DNA of 47,917 bases from Strigomonas culicis (Eukaryota > Euglenozoa > Kinetoplastea > Trypanosomatida > Trypanosomatidae), in the NCBI GenBank assembly GCA_000482145.1, contig AUXH01000067.1, positions 1 to 47,917 on the forward strand, read 5' to 3'. The notes under the pieces were generated by a model. The model was given only the letters and a program-made list of their open reading frames with translations, ran no database searches and had not been told where the DNA came from. Below, one piece after another: positions 36,099 through 44,945 of this stretch (the first letter of the stretch is position 1; each line of letters starts with the position of its first letter). The position numbers and the translations under genes are program-made.

Positions 36099-36916
36099 AA
36101 AAAAAATGGAAAAGGGCAGGCAAACACACAAGCAAGCAAGTGGGTACAGAAGAAGGTATTGAGGGAGACTGATTTCACTTCTCTCTCTCTCTCCTCCCCT
36201 CTGTCGCATGTTGTGGATCCCTGTTTGGCATTCCTGTGGGTGCTCGGTGCACTAGTATTCTATTATTTCATGCTTCCGCTTTTGAGGTGAGCGTTCATCT
36301 CCATTACTCTTGTTTGTCCGCGTTTTCCTTTTTTTTTTCTTCCTTTTCTTTGTTCAGTGTGCGTGTGTGAGTCACTTCTTTCTTTCCCACCTTTTGTCCT
36401 TGTACGGATGTGTGCACATGTGAAGGGAAAATAATAATTATAAAAAAGAATGGAGACGGCAGCGACAAAAGAAAAGAAACGGAAAGGGCGATCCATCCAC
36501 CCATAAAGAAGTGAAGTATTCACTATGAATAATACATTAACTACGGTAAAGTGATTACGGTGCTTTTATTGCTACCGTTGATCTTCTTGGCTGTAGAGAA
36601 GCCTCTCACGCCACTAGAGCACTCGTTCTTTCTCTTACTGATGAAGAGTCTCAACGTTCCGTCTTCCTTTCCTTTTCCCTTTTCCTTCTTCGGATCTCTT
36701 ATCCTTTCGATAGTTTACTACGTTTGCTTTCTCAGATTAAAGCTTTTTCAAAAACTTTAACCGTGCTTCATCTTCTTTTTTTTACTTTTTCTGTTTGTTT
36801 TTTTTGTTTCCTCTCTTTCTCGTTTCTTATTTATTTTATTCAAACTGTTATTTTCTCTTTGTCCTTATATATTGTTTTCTTTCATTTTTTTCTTTCAATT
36901 TGTTTCTTCTTCTCCG
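36099..36916. other. Long pyrimidine-rich intergenic spacer
   Basis: A-rich then T-rich. The last 170 nt before the next ATG are almost pure C/T broken by a few A, with no AG after 36741-36742. No gene is seen. Confidence 0.6.
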
Positions 36917-37861
36917 ATGGACTCACCGAAGAACTACGTGGCAAGCAGCACAAACTTGTTTGTACGTAACTTGCCCACCAGTGTGGATGACAACATGATC
37001 AAGATGATCTTTTCGCGCTACGGCGCGATCACGTCATCGATGGTGATGCGGGACATCCACAGCGGCCAGAGCCTCGGAACCGCCTTCGTGCGTTATGCAT
37101 GTCACACGGAGGCGCAGCAGGCGCTGCGATCCGCGCAGGCACTGCTCGTCGACGGCGCGCCGGTGCACATTGAGTGGGCACGGCAGCAGCACGATGCGAG
37201 CCCCGCCGGCGACGCGCGCAGCAAGGTGAACAAGCTCTTCCTGCGCAACATCCCGCTGAGCACCAGCGTCGAGGAACTGACGCGGGCGCTGCGCGCCTAC
37301 GGCACCGTTGTGAACGTCTCCCTGCACCGCGACACCGCCCCGGTGGCGGACCGCGCGGCGCAGCGCCGCATCGTCTTCGTGACGTTCGCGGAGGAGGGTG
37401 CCGCGGACCGCGCGCTGCTGGCCGTGCACAACACTTGCGCCTTCGCCGAGTGCCACGGCGTGCCGCTCATGGCGAAGCTCATACGCGACTCCTTCAAGCC
37501 GAAGAAGGGCGCGCGGAGGCCGAAGGGCAAGCGGCCGTCGCACAGTGAAGAGGCGCCGCCGCCGCCGCCGTACAGCGACGACGAGACGGAGGCGGAGCCG
37601 CTGCCGAGCTACCAGGACGTCATGAGCGTGGCCGAGGCGCCGAAGCGCGCCGCAGCCCCGCGCGCGAAGGTCCTTGTGCACATGCCGGCACTGCTGGACC
37701 TCGCACCGTCCACCTGCAAGGAGCTGGCGAACAGCAGCTCCACCATGAAGGACGCACAGGGGTGCTCCAGCAGCTCCAACAGCTCGTTCGGCACCAGCCC
37801 GCTACGGCACTATTGCTTTAATCCGTACAGTACGCAAAACAACAAGGTATGGGTCAGTTAG
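36917..37861 (+). CDS. Two-RRM RNA-binding protein
   Basis: 314 residues. RRM1 is at about 11-86 (RNP2 LFVRNL, RNP1 LGTAFVRY) and RRM2 at about 104-185 (LFLRNI, RIVFVTFA). The C-terminal third is Lys-rich (KPKKGARRPKGKR), then Pro- and acidic, with Ser-rich stretches. The protein ends near an FNPYS motif. In trypanosomes, several mRNA regulators bind the MKT1 complex through an H-N-P-Y type motif; the FNPY here is similar but lacks the His, so a link is only a suggestion. The start is the first ATG after the last upstream AG; the open frame extends upstream only as T-rich noise. Confidence 0.85.
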   Translation: MDSPKNYVASSTNLFVRNLPTSVDDNMIKMIFSRYGAITSSMVMRDIHSGQSLGTAFVRYACHTEAQQALRSAQALLVDGAPVHIEWARQQHDASPAGDARSKVNKLFLRNIPLSTSVEELTRALRAYGTVVNVSLHRDTAPVADRAAQRRIVFVTFAEEGAADRALLAVHNTCAFAECHGVPLMAKLIRDSFKPKKGARRPKGKRPSHSEEAPPPPPYSDDETEAEPLPSYQDVMSVAEAPKRAAAPRAKVLVHMPALLDLAPSTCKELANSSSTMKDAQGCSSSSNSSFGTSPLRHYCFNPYSTQNNKVWVS

Positions 37862-39504
37862 GACGCGTATAGCCGTGTGCGCATGTAGGCGCTTGGCTAT
37901 TATTTTGCATTTTTTTCTTTCTTTCGGGTTGCTTTCGATACTTTTTTTTTATTATCGTAAATCTAAAATCATTTCCTCCTTTTCTTTCAAAATAGAAAAT
38001 AATAAAAAACACAGTTCTTTTTTTTCCTTTTCAGTTTTTTTCTTTTGTGTGGCTTTTTATTTTTTCGTTGTGCATTGCACGTAATTATATACAGCTTTTA
38101 TATTCATGAGTTGTATGTATGGAATGCAAAATGAAGAAATATATTATGTAGAGAAGAAAAGCTGGGTTTTTAGTATATATTTTTTGTATTTTTCACTCTG
38201 TTCTCATCCCTTCCTTTGTTTTGTTTTCGGTGTTTTTTGTTCTTTTATTCCGGGCTCCTCCTATTCTTTCGCACGATAAGCATGGAGTATTTTCCTTTTC
38301 AGCATTATCTCGAGGAACTTAAAAATGAAGAATTTTGCTTTTTTTTTTTGAGTTTTCATACTTGAAAATAGCCAGGCAGCAATGCCACCCAGAAAGGACT
38401 AAACATAATACAATAATTGCGATAAAAGAAGGAGTGAGCATTTTTTTTCTTTCTGAATATGAACATATTACGTACATATCAGTATTCTTGTTTAATTCGT
38501 TTTTTTCTTTTTGTAAAAAGAAGAAAAGACAAAAGACTAAGAACATGATTATTGTTTAAAGCATAATAATAAAGTATGTTTCACTTCAAACTTCAATTTC
38601 CTTTTGTTTTTTCTCTCTATCCCCCAACAACCAGTTTATATATTGAACCCCCAAATGCTGAAGAGAGATGTTATCCGAATGCATGTGGTAACAGTCTTTT
38701 TTTTTCATATCTACTTTTCCGTGGTTTATCGAATCCACAATACTCACCAAAATAAAAAACGTATATATAGCTGTTATATATCCATGATTCTTTGTTTGCA
38801 ATGAAAGCAGTTACCATTTTTTTTTCTTCTCTTTCACCCTTGTTGTTTACTTGATACAAAAGACAAAGCATGTTCGGTCCTCCACTGGAGATATGCAAGA
38901 AATTTCTGAAAAGAGAAATATCTTTCAACATGCATTTATAATTCAAAGATATTTCCTTTTACTCAATTTTACCAAAAAAAAATCTTTATTTATCAAAAAC
39001 ATTTTTTCATTTTTTTTTTTTGTGCTTCTTTTGTGAGTGATACTTTATTAATTCCTTTCACCCTTTTCTTTAAAGCGTTTTCTTCTTTTTTTTTTGTTAG
39101 CATACGAAACTTTTTTCTTTTCTCTTTTTTTTCTTTTTTGAGCGTTAAAAAAAAACTTCGTGGACTGGTGATGGCATAACCATTTTGCAGTTTTGCGTGT
39201 GTGTCCGTTATACTAGCAGTTCCTGGCGTGTGCCACTTGCATTTTTACAATTCTACATATATATGCCCTCTCACTTTCTCCTTCTTTCTATTCTCTACGA
39301 TGCTCTTTTGAAGCTCTTTTTTTTGTATGCTCTGCTCCTCATCATACACATGCCCGGCACGTATCCTATACAACAATAATAATAATAAAAAAACACATTG
39401 AGGATGCCATTTGTGTGTGTGCATCATGTGAACTACAGTTTCACGTATTGACTTCCTCCTTTCCTTTCCGTCGTGCTGCTCTCTCTCTTTCTCCCCGTGT
39501 CGAG
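37862..39504. other. Gene-poor AT-rich gap
   Basis: More than 1.6 kb of strongly AT-rich sequence with A and T runs; open frames here encode only low-complexity residues. It ends in a strong C/T acceptor tract at 39453-39504. Confidence 0.6.
39453..39504 (+). promoter_or_regulatory. Strong SL-type acceptor in front of the orphan ORF
   Basis: A dense C/T tract ends in GTCGAG; AG at 39503-39504 lies 10 nt before the ATG at 39515. Confidence 0.6.
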
Positions 39505-39514
39505 TTGACTTTTA

Positions 39515-39907
39515 ATGATTGCGTGTGCTGAACTGTGTGCCGCTGCCCGTGACCGTATGTATTACGGACGTACCTACCCGCATGCCACTAGAGAATTGTG
39601 GAATAGCTATCGCGAGGTACGACAGCGTGGCGGTGTTTTTTGGCGAGTGCTGCACGCCATGGCCTCCGCCAGATGTGGCAGGTTCAGAGCCGTTATGTAC
39701 ACCTCTCTGTCATACATTGCGATTGGACTTCTCTTGGCGGTGTGCATGCCATCTATTGCTGTAAGCGGATTATTCCGTGCTATTAGTATTGTTCGTATTA
39801 TTGTATCTCTTACTTACAATCCTATAGTATTTGACATGACACACGTGCAGCTGCTGCTTGCATCAGGGCTTGGCTTTCTCACTGCATGGGACTGTCTTGT
39901 TCTTCTC

Positions 39908-39958
<51 letters not shown>

Positions 39959-39988
39959 ATATTTAATATAATATTTACTCTTTGCTGA
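39515..39988 (+). CDS. Candidate orphan protein with two hydrophobic segments
   Basis: 157 residues. The first 55 are hydrophilic and Arg-rich; hydrophobic segments follow at about 60-100 and 110-132. The reading frame then runs into the (CA)n(TA)n microsatellite, giving a Thr-His repeat and a T-rich tail before the stop. Base composition (roughly half GC at third positions) lies between true genes and spacers in this window. No family is recognised. A real but young gene, a decayed membrane protein and a trans-spliced non-coding RNA are all possible. The acceptor placement is the main argument for a transcript. Confidence 0.35.
39913..39958. repeat. (CA)17 followed by (TA)6 microsatellite
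   Basis: CA units at 39913-39946, then TA units to 39958, inside the 3' end of the orphan ORF. Confidence 0.95.
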
Positions 39989-40059
39989 TCAACGGCGTAA
40001 CGCCATTAACTCTTTTGTACCTTCTCTAGCGTAGGGTCTAGATTATCTGGCACATTCGT

Positions 40060-40133
40060 TCTCTCCTCTTTCCTTTCTCTGCCCCTTTTCCGCATCTCTC
40101 TTTCCGCGTGCATGTACGTATATCGGTGCCTAG
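40060..40133 (+). promoter_or_regulatory. Predicted SL trans-splice acceptor for the DAG lipase gene
   Basis: A C/T tract (to about 40106) is followed by GCCTAG; AG at 40132-40133 lies 25 nt before the ATG. This removes an out-of-frame ATG at 40112. Confidence 0.55.
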
Positions 40134-40158
40134 TACACACCGAAAGACACACACTTGT

Positions 40159-42285
40159 ATGCCAGCGCTTCGTTGGCTTGGTCGGGGTTGGCGGACCGCG
40201 ACGGATGACTTCACTTTTAGTGGATGCTTTTTCTTTTTAGTTTTAGCGGTGAGTACCTATTTTGTCTTTTACGAAGTTCGGATAAAGAAAGGTGTCTTTG
40301 TTTCCTTGCACTGCGAAGGCGACGATGTGGACTGGCAAGGACCCTACTTCAGCCTGGGCCTCCTCGATGGCATCGGCGCGCTGTGCTTTCTCGCCACCGC
40401 GCTCCTCTCCGCGAGAGGCTCGATCTTTGAGCTCTCCAAGCGCGTGTGGGTGCCGGTCCTCCTGTACGTGGACCTCGTCGTGATCGTTCTGCTGCTCGGG
40501 CTGACGGGCTACAGCATGCGGCATGCGCTGTTCGACGGCGGGATGCGGAACTGCACGCCCATGTGGGCAAAGGGCGTTCTGTACGCGGCGTTTCTGATCA
40601 ATCTCTGTGTCGTGGCCGCCTTCGCGCTGATGTTGGCTGTGAGCTACTCGTTCAGCGGCGGCGTCACGTTCGAGAGCACGGACGCGTACGCCCAGGCGTG
40701 GTGGCGGCGGTGCCGGCTGCTGTGCTGCCGCTGCCAGAACAAGAAGCACGACGAGGCCTTCCGCGACGTGGCGCGGGTGCTGGCGGAGACGTTCCGCGGC
40801 TACGATATGGTGCCGAGCGACCTGGCGGCCGGCTTCCTGCTGCTGCACGGCTACCAGGCGCGGTCGCGCCGCATCATCGCGGATCGCGTGCACTACCCGC
40901 CGTCGCCGGCGGGGCGGCCCGAGCGGAAGTCGACGCAGGCGTGCCCGGCGGCCCCGCTCACCGACGCGCAAGTCGGTGTGGTCGAGGAGCTCCAGACCTA
41001 CAGCCCCTTCTACGTGGCCGTATACGGGTGGCTGCTGCACGAGTACCGCCACTGCGGCTCGGGCCTCGCGCGGCTCTGCCTGCGGGACCCCTTCATGTGC
41101 TGCCGCCACCACAGCGGCCGGCACTACGGCACGCGCTCCTACTGCGACGTCACGACGCTGCTGAAGGAGACGCAGATACCGGAGGAGGACATCCTGCTGA
41201 CCAGCTGGCGCAACGGCGTGTTCAAGCCGGTGCACTACGTGGCCTACGACCGCCGAACGGAGGCCCTTGTCGTGGCGATACGCGGCACCATGTCCTTCAT
41301 CGACTGCATCACCGACCTGGCCGCGACGCCGATGGTCGTCCCGCTGCGCGACACGCCCTGCGGCGCGGAGCCGGAGGATTACTTCGTCCACGGCGGCATG
41401 TACAAGAGCGCGCTCTACGTCAAGGACAGCCTCGAATACAACGGCATCTTGGACCTGATTCGCACGGGCATATACAAGAGCCATAAAATTGTGATTCTCG
41501 GCCACTCGCTGGGCGCCGGCGTGGCGCTCATTCTGTCGACGCTGCTGTGGTCCGACACGCCGGAGGTCCGCGCGCGGCTGCGCTGTCTCGCGTACGCGCC
41601 GCCCGGCGGGACGCTCTCCATGGCCGTCGCCGAGTACGCGCGAGGGTTCTCGGTGGGCACCTTCATGGGCTATGACATGATCCCGCGCGTCGCGCAGCAC
41701 ACCTTCGACAGCTTCCGCGAGAACCTCTTCGACGTGATGGCCGCCTCCAGCGTGCCCAAGTCGCTGCTTTTCCTCAACTGCTTCCGCTCGCGGCAGGTGG
41801 CCGGCGCGATCCACCCGGCGAGCCCGACGTCGCGGGAGGGCCCCGGGGAGAGCCAAGCCTTCCGCGCTGCGCTGCGCCGCACGCCGGTGGGGCCGGCGCG
41901 CGCGCCGCCGAAGCTGTACCCCTGTGCGACGCTCGTGCACCTGCGGAAGGCGGTGGAGGTGCGCACCGGGTGGCTGAGCGCGCCCAAGAGCATGTACGTG
42001 CCGCACTTTGTGGGCCCCGACGACGTGCAAATGATCTTGGCCGCCCCCACCATGTTCACGGACCACTTCCCGGACCGTCTGTACGACACACTGGAGGCGA
42101 CGTGGCACCACCTCGAGAGCGGCGCGCTCGACCGCTTCTTTCTCCCGCCGGAGCAGCACAGCGAACCAACCACGACGGCGATCAACATCCATGAAATAGC
42201 GCCGATGCACTACGTGGCGCCGCGAAATGCCGAGACCGGCATCATCAAGACGCGTGCCGCTGGTGGCACGCTGAGCGCACCATAA
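40159..42285 (+). CDS. Diacylglycerol lipase-like class 3 lipase with membrane N-terminus
   Basis: 708 residues. Four hydrophobic segments in the first 180 residues (about 20-38, 65-82, 95-115, 135-160) form the DAGL-type membrane domain. The lipase domain begins at about 325 (TSWRNGVFKPVHYVAYDR, LVVAIRGTMSFIDCITDL). The catalytic triad is visible: Ser450 in ILGHSLGAG, Asp506 in GYDMIPR and His636 in FTDHFPDR. The AYAPPGGTLS segment also matches sn-1 DAG lipases. These enzymes hydrolyse diacylglycerol to monoacylglycerol at the plasma membrane. The long regulatory insert of animal DAGL is shorter here and Arg/Pro-rich (about 555-580). The start is the first in-frame ATG after the acceptor. 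Confidence 0.9.
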   Translation: MPALRWLGRGWRTATDDFTFSGCFFFLVLAVSTYFVFYEVRIKKGVFVSLHCEGDDVDWQGPYFSLGLLDGIGALCFLATALLSARGSIFELSKRVWVPVLLYVDLVVIVLLLGLTGYSMRHALFDGGMRNCTPMWAKGVLYAAFLINLCVVAAFALMLAVSYSFSGGVTFESTDAYAQAWWRRCRLLCCRCQNKKHDEAFRDVARVLAETFRGYDMVPSDLAAGFLLLHGYQARSRRIIADRVHYPPSPAGRPERKSTQACPAAPLTDAQVGVVEELQTYSPFYVAVYGWLLHEYRHCGSGLARLCLRDPFMCCRHHSGRHYGTRSYCDVTTLLKETQIPEEDILLTSWRNGVFKPVHYVAYDRRTEALVVAIRGTMSFIDCITDLAATPMVVPLRDTPCGAEPEDYFVHGGMYKSALYVKDSLEYNGILDLIRTGIYKSHKIVILGHSLGAGVALILSTLLWSDTPEVRARLRCLAYAPPGGTLSMAVAEYARGFSVGTFMGYDMIPRVAQHTFDSFRENLFDVMAASSVPKSLLFLNCFRSRQVAGAIHPASPTSREGPGESQAFRAALRRTPVGPARAPPKLYPCATLVHLRKAVEVRTGWLSAPKSMYVPHFVGPDDVQMILAAPTMFTDHFPDRLYDTLEATWHHLESGALDRFFLPPEQHSEPTTTAINIHEIAPMHYVAPRNAETGIIKTRAAGGTLSAP

Positions 42286-42726
42286 GCGGCTATGAGACGC
42301 CCAAAGAGACGCTACCACAGCTCACACAAGGTATATATGCTCCGTTTAGGCTTCGTTCTGTTTTGTTGCTGCAAAGAAGCGGAAAGGAGATTCTACAACG
42401 ATGAAAACGAGGTTTGCAGTTATATAATTATTGCACTTAAAATAAAAACCAAAAAAGACAAAAAAAATGTTTGATAAAGAGATGCTTGGATGCTGTTTTT
42501 GTGCGCCCATCACATCTCTTCTTTTTTTTTTAAGTTTTAACTCCTGTTTTATCGTGCGCCTTTACTGTTACTTTTCTTCCCATTTTTTTTTTGTCTTCTC
42601 CCGCTTCACTCTTTGTACTTCTTCTGTATTAACCCCACAGTCTCTACATACGAGACTGAATCATATCCATACAAGCAACTATATACGGATACGTATAACT
42701 ATATATATATTCGTTGACACTTTTCT
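42286..42726. other. Intergenic spacer, DAG lipase to PP5
   Basis: A-rich 3' UTR, then a T/C tract and an AG at 42639-42640, giving an 86-nt AT-rich 5' UTR. No gene is seen. Confidence 0.6.
42592..42640 (+). promoter_or_regulatory. Predicted SL trans-splice acceptor for PP5
   Basis: A T/C tract is followed by CCCCACAG at 42633-42640. Confidence 0.65.
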
Positions 42727-44142
42727 ATGTCTGTTGAGGAAGCAGAAAAGCTGAAGAATGAAGGGAACGAGCACTTTAAGGAGGGGAAGTTCCACCAGGC
42801 GGTAGACCTCTACACCAAGGCCATCGAGCTGAACAAGACCCCCACGTACCTCTGCAATAGGGCCTTCGCCTACCTCAAGATTGAGCTGCCCGGCGCGGCG
42901 CTCGCGGATGCGGATGAGGCCATCGCGATCGAGCCCGGGTTTGTGAAGGCCTACTACCGCAAGGCATCCTCGCATCTGCAGCTGGGCAAGTTCAAGGACG
43001 CCCTCAAGGACTTCAACACGGTTCTGCAGCTAGTGCCGACGGATAAGGATGCAAAGCTCAAGAGTGACATGTGCGAGAAGGAGCTGCGCCGCATCCGCTT
43101 CGAGAGCGCGATCAAGTCGAAGGACGGCGAGCCCGTGTCGGTCACGATCCAATTAGGGACGCTCAAGGCAGACTATACCGGTCCGCGCATTGAGAACGAC
43201 ACGCTCACCGCGCCGTTCGTGGAGGCCATGATGGAGCACTTCCGGGAGGAGAAGAAGATCGACCGTCGCGACGTCGTCTTCATGCTGCTCGAGATCCTCA
43301 AGCTGTTCAAGACGTACCCGAACTTTGTCTCCATCGATGTCCCGGCGGTGGAGGAGATCACCGTGTGCGGAGACACGCACGGGCAGTTCTACGACCTGCT
43401 GAACATCTTCCAGATCAATGGGAAGCCGTCCACCACTAACCGCTACTTGTTCAACGGCGACTTCGTCGACCGCGGGTCCTACTCGGTGGAGAACGTCCTC
43501 ACCCTCTTTGCGTACAAGTTGCTGTATCCGAACCATGTCTTCCTGTCCCGCGGTAACCACGAGGGCATTGACATGAACCGCGTGTACGGGTTCGAGGGCG
43601 AGGTGCGCGCCAAGTACTCGGCCGAGGTGTTCAACCTCTTCACGGAGGTGTTCAACGCGCTGCCCTCCGGGCACATCATCAACAAGAAGATCTTTGTCGT
43701 CCACGGCGGCATCTATTCGGACGACAACATGACCATCGCCGAGCTGCAGAAGCCCAATCGGTTTCGCGGCATCCCTGACAAGGGCCCGCTGTGCGAGAGC
43801 CTGTGGGCGGACCCGCAGCCGATGCCGGGCCGCACGCCCAGCAAGCGCGGCGTCGATTGCCCCGAGTTCGGCCCCGACGTCACGGCCAACTTCCTGAAGA
43901 AGAACGACCTCAAGCTGGTCGTGCGGTCGCACGAGGTGAAGGACAACGGGTACGAGGTGGCGCACAACGGCAAGTGCATCACCGTGTTTAGTGCGCCCAA
44001 CTACTGCGACCAGATGGGCAACAAGGGCGCGTTCGTGCGCTTCAAGGGCGGCGAGCTGGAGCCGCACTTCACCACATTCGAAAGCGTCAAGCACCCAGGG
44101 AAGCGGCCCATGATGTACGCCTCCGGCCTCGGCATGTGCTGA
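42727..44142 (+). CDS. PP5: Serine/threonine protein phosphatase 5 (TPR-PP5)
   Basis: 471 residues. Three TPR repeats at about 5-105 (AEKLKNEGNEHFKEGKFHQAV and following) bind the MEEVD tail of Hsp90. The PPP catalytic domain has all metal-binding motifs: GDTHGQ (Asp216, His218), GDFVDRG (Asp245, Asp248) and RGNHE (Asn277, His278), then HGGIYSD and the VVRSHEVKDNGYEV and VFSAPNYCD segments. The C-terminus ends shortly after the domain (SGLGMC), as in other PP5 enzymes, where the TPR and C-terminal helix hold the enzyme inactive until Hsp90 or lipid binds. Length is close to human PP5 (499). Confidence 0.97.
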   Translation: MSVEEAEKLKNEGNEHFKEGKFHQAVDLYTKAIELNKTPTYLCNRAFAYLKIELPGAALADADEAIAIEPGFVKAYYRKASSHLQLGKFKDALKDFNTVLQLVPTDKDAKLKSDMCEKELRRIRFESAIKSKDGEPVSVTIQLGTLKADYTGPRIENDTLTAPFVEAMMEHFREEKKIDRRDVVFMLLEILKLFKTYPNFVSIDVPAVEEITVCGDTHGQFYDLLNIFQINGKPSTTNRYLFNGDFVDRGSYSVENVLTLFAYKLLYPNHVFLSRGNHEGIDMNRVYGFEGEVRAKYSAEVFNLFTEVFNALPSGHIINKKIFVVHGGIYSDDNMTIAELQKPNRFRGIPDKGPLCESLWADPQPMPGRTPSKRGVDCPEFGPDVTANFLKKNDLKLVVRSHEVKDNGYEVAHNGKCITVFSAPNYCDQMGNKGAFVRFKGGELEPHFTTFESVKHPGKRPMMYASGLGMC

Positions 44143-44394
44143 TGAGCCGATCCCCTCACCGATACGAATAACGATTCATCACTATTCCTTACCCCTTCCC
44201 TATATCATAATGGAATCCTTTTATACTCTGGGAACATCCAGATCATGGAATACAAGTGCAAACACAACAAACGTATACAATCTAACAATAGAACACAATA
44301 AGGAAGTATGACGAGGTGTTTTTTTTTTTTTAAAGACTCTAAATATGAGGAATATGCTAACGAAACTTGTCATGATATTGGCTTTTTGGTATGC

Positions 44395-44410
44395 ATAATG
44401 CGAGCATTAT
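44395..44410. other. Short inverted repeat
   Basis: ATAATGC and GCATTAT flank a 2-nt centre; more likely a protein-site-like palindrome than an RNA hairpin. Confidence 0.5.
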
Positions 44411-44466
44411 TTTTCGCTTAAAGGAGTTCTGTTTGCTGTCGTGGTTTTTGGTAGCAAACATATGCT

Positions 44467-44494
44467 CATACTTATATATATATATATAAGTATG
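44467..44494. repeat. Perfect 28-bp palindrome with TA core
   Basis: CATACT and AGTATG arms flank an alternating TA core, so the whole 28 bp is self-complementary. Confidence 0.8.
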
Positions 44495-44595
44495 TATTAA
44501 AGTAACGAAAGAAAAAAAAGAATAACTGTGTCTTTTTTTATTATTCATAAAACACTATTAAGTAATACAATTTTTCCATTTTCTTCGAAAAGGTG

Positions 44596-44616
44596 CTTCT
44601 TGCTTTATGCAAGAAG
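44596..44616 (+). other. Perfect 8-bp stem with 5-nt loop
   Basis: CTTCTTGC pairs with GCAAGAAG around TTTAT. No T run follows, so it is not a bacterial-type terminator. Confidence 0.65.
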
Positions 44617-44895
44617 AGGAGCGAGAGAGAATACAAATAAAGATCATACTAATGCTTGTTTTCACGGGAAAGTAGAGACGATAATATGATATATGGAACA
44701 TTTTGCTCATGTGGTTTGTTATGTGTTTCACCATTTCCTTATTCTTTCCTGTTGGTTTACTCTTTTCTTCGTGTTCCAGTTTTGTCGAACAAAGAAAAAA
44801 GGAACATATTAAAAAAAAAGAATAGCCAATTAAAGCTGTCCTTTTTTTGAAGCCTTTTTCTTCTTCTTTTACTACTATCGTGGTACATTTAGCGC

Positions 44896-44939
44896 TGTTT
44901 TTTTTTTTGCTTTTATAATTCTATCCATTTTTTTGTTAG
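44896..44939 (+). promoter_or_regulatory. Predicted SL trans-splice acceptor for the CNNM-like gene
   Basis: A T-rich tract ends in GTTAG; AG at 44938-44939 lies 6 nt before the ATG. Confidence 0.55.
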
Positions 44940-44945
44940 GTGAAA

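Larger units (their letters stand above)
44143..44945. other. Intergenic spacer with several inverted repeats
   Basis: AT-rich spacer holding the PP5 3' UTR, three inverted repeats (44395-44410, 44467-44494, 44596-44616) and a T-rich acceptor at the end. No gene is seen. Confidence 0.6.

Noticed and set aside
44596..44616. Intrinsic transcription terminator
   Set aside because: The hairpin has no following T run, and bacterial-type terminators are not expected in a trypanosomatid nuclear unit.
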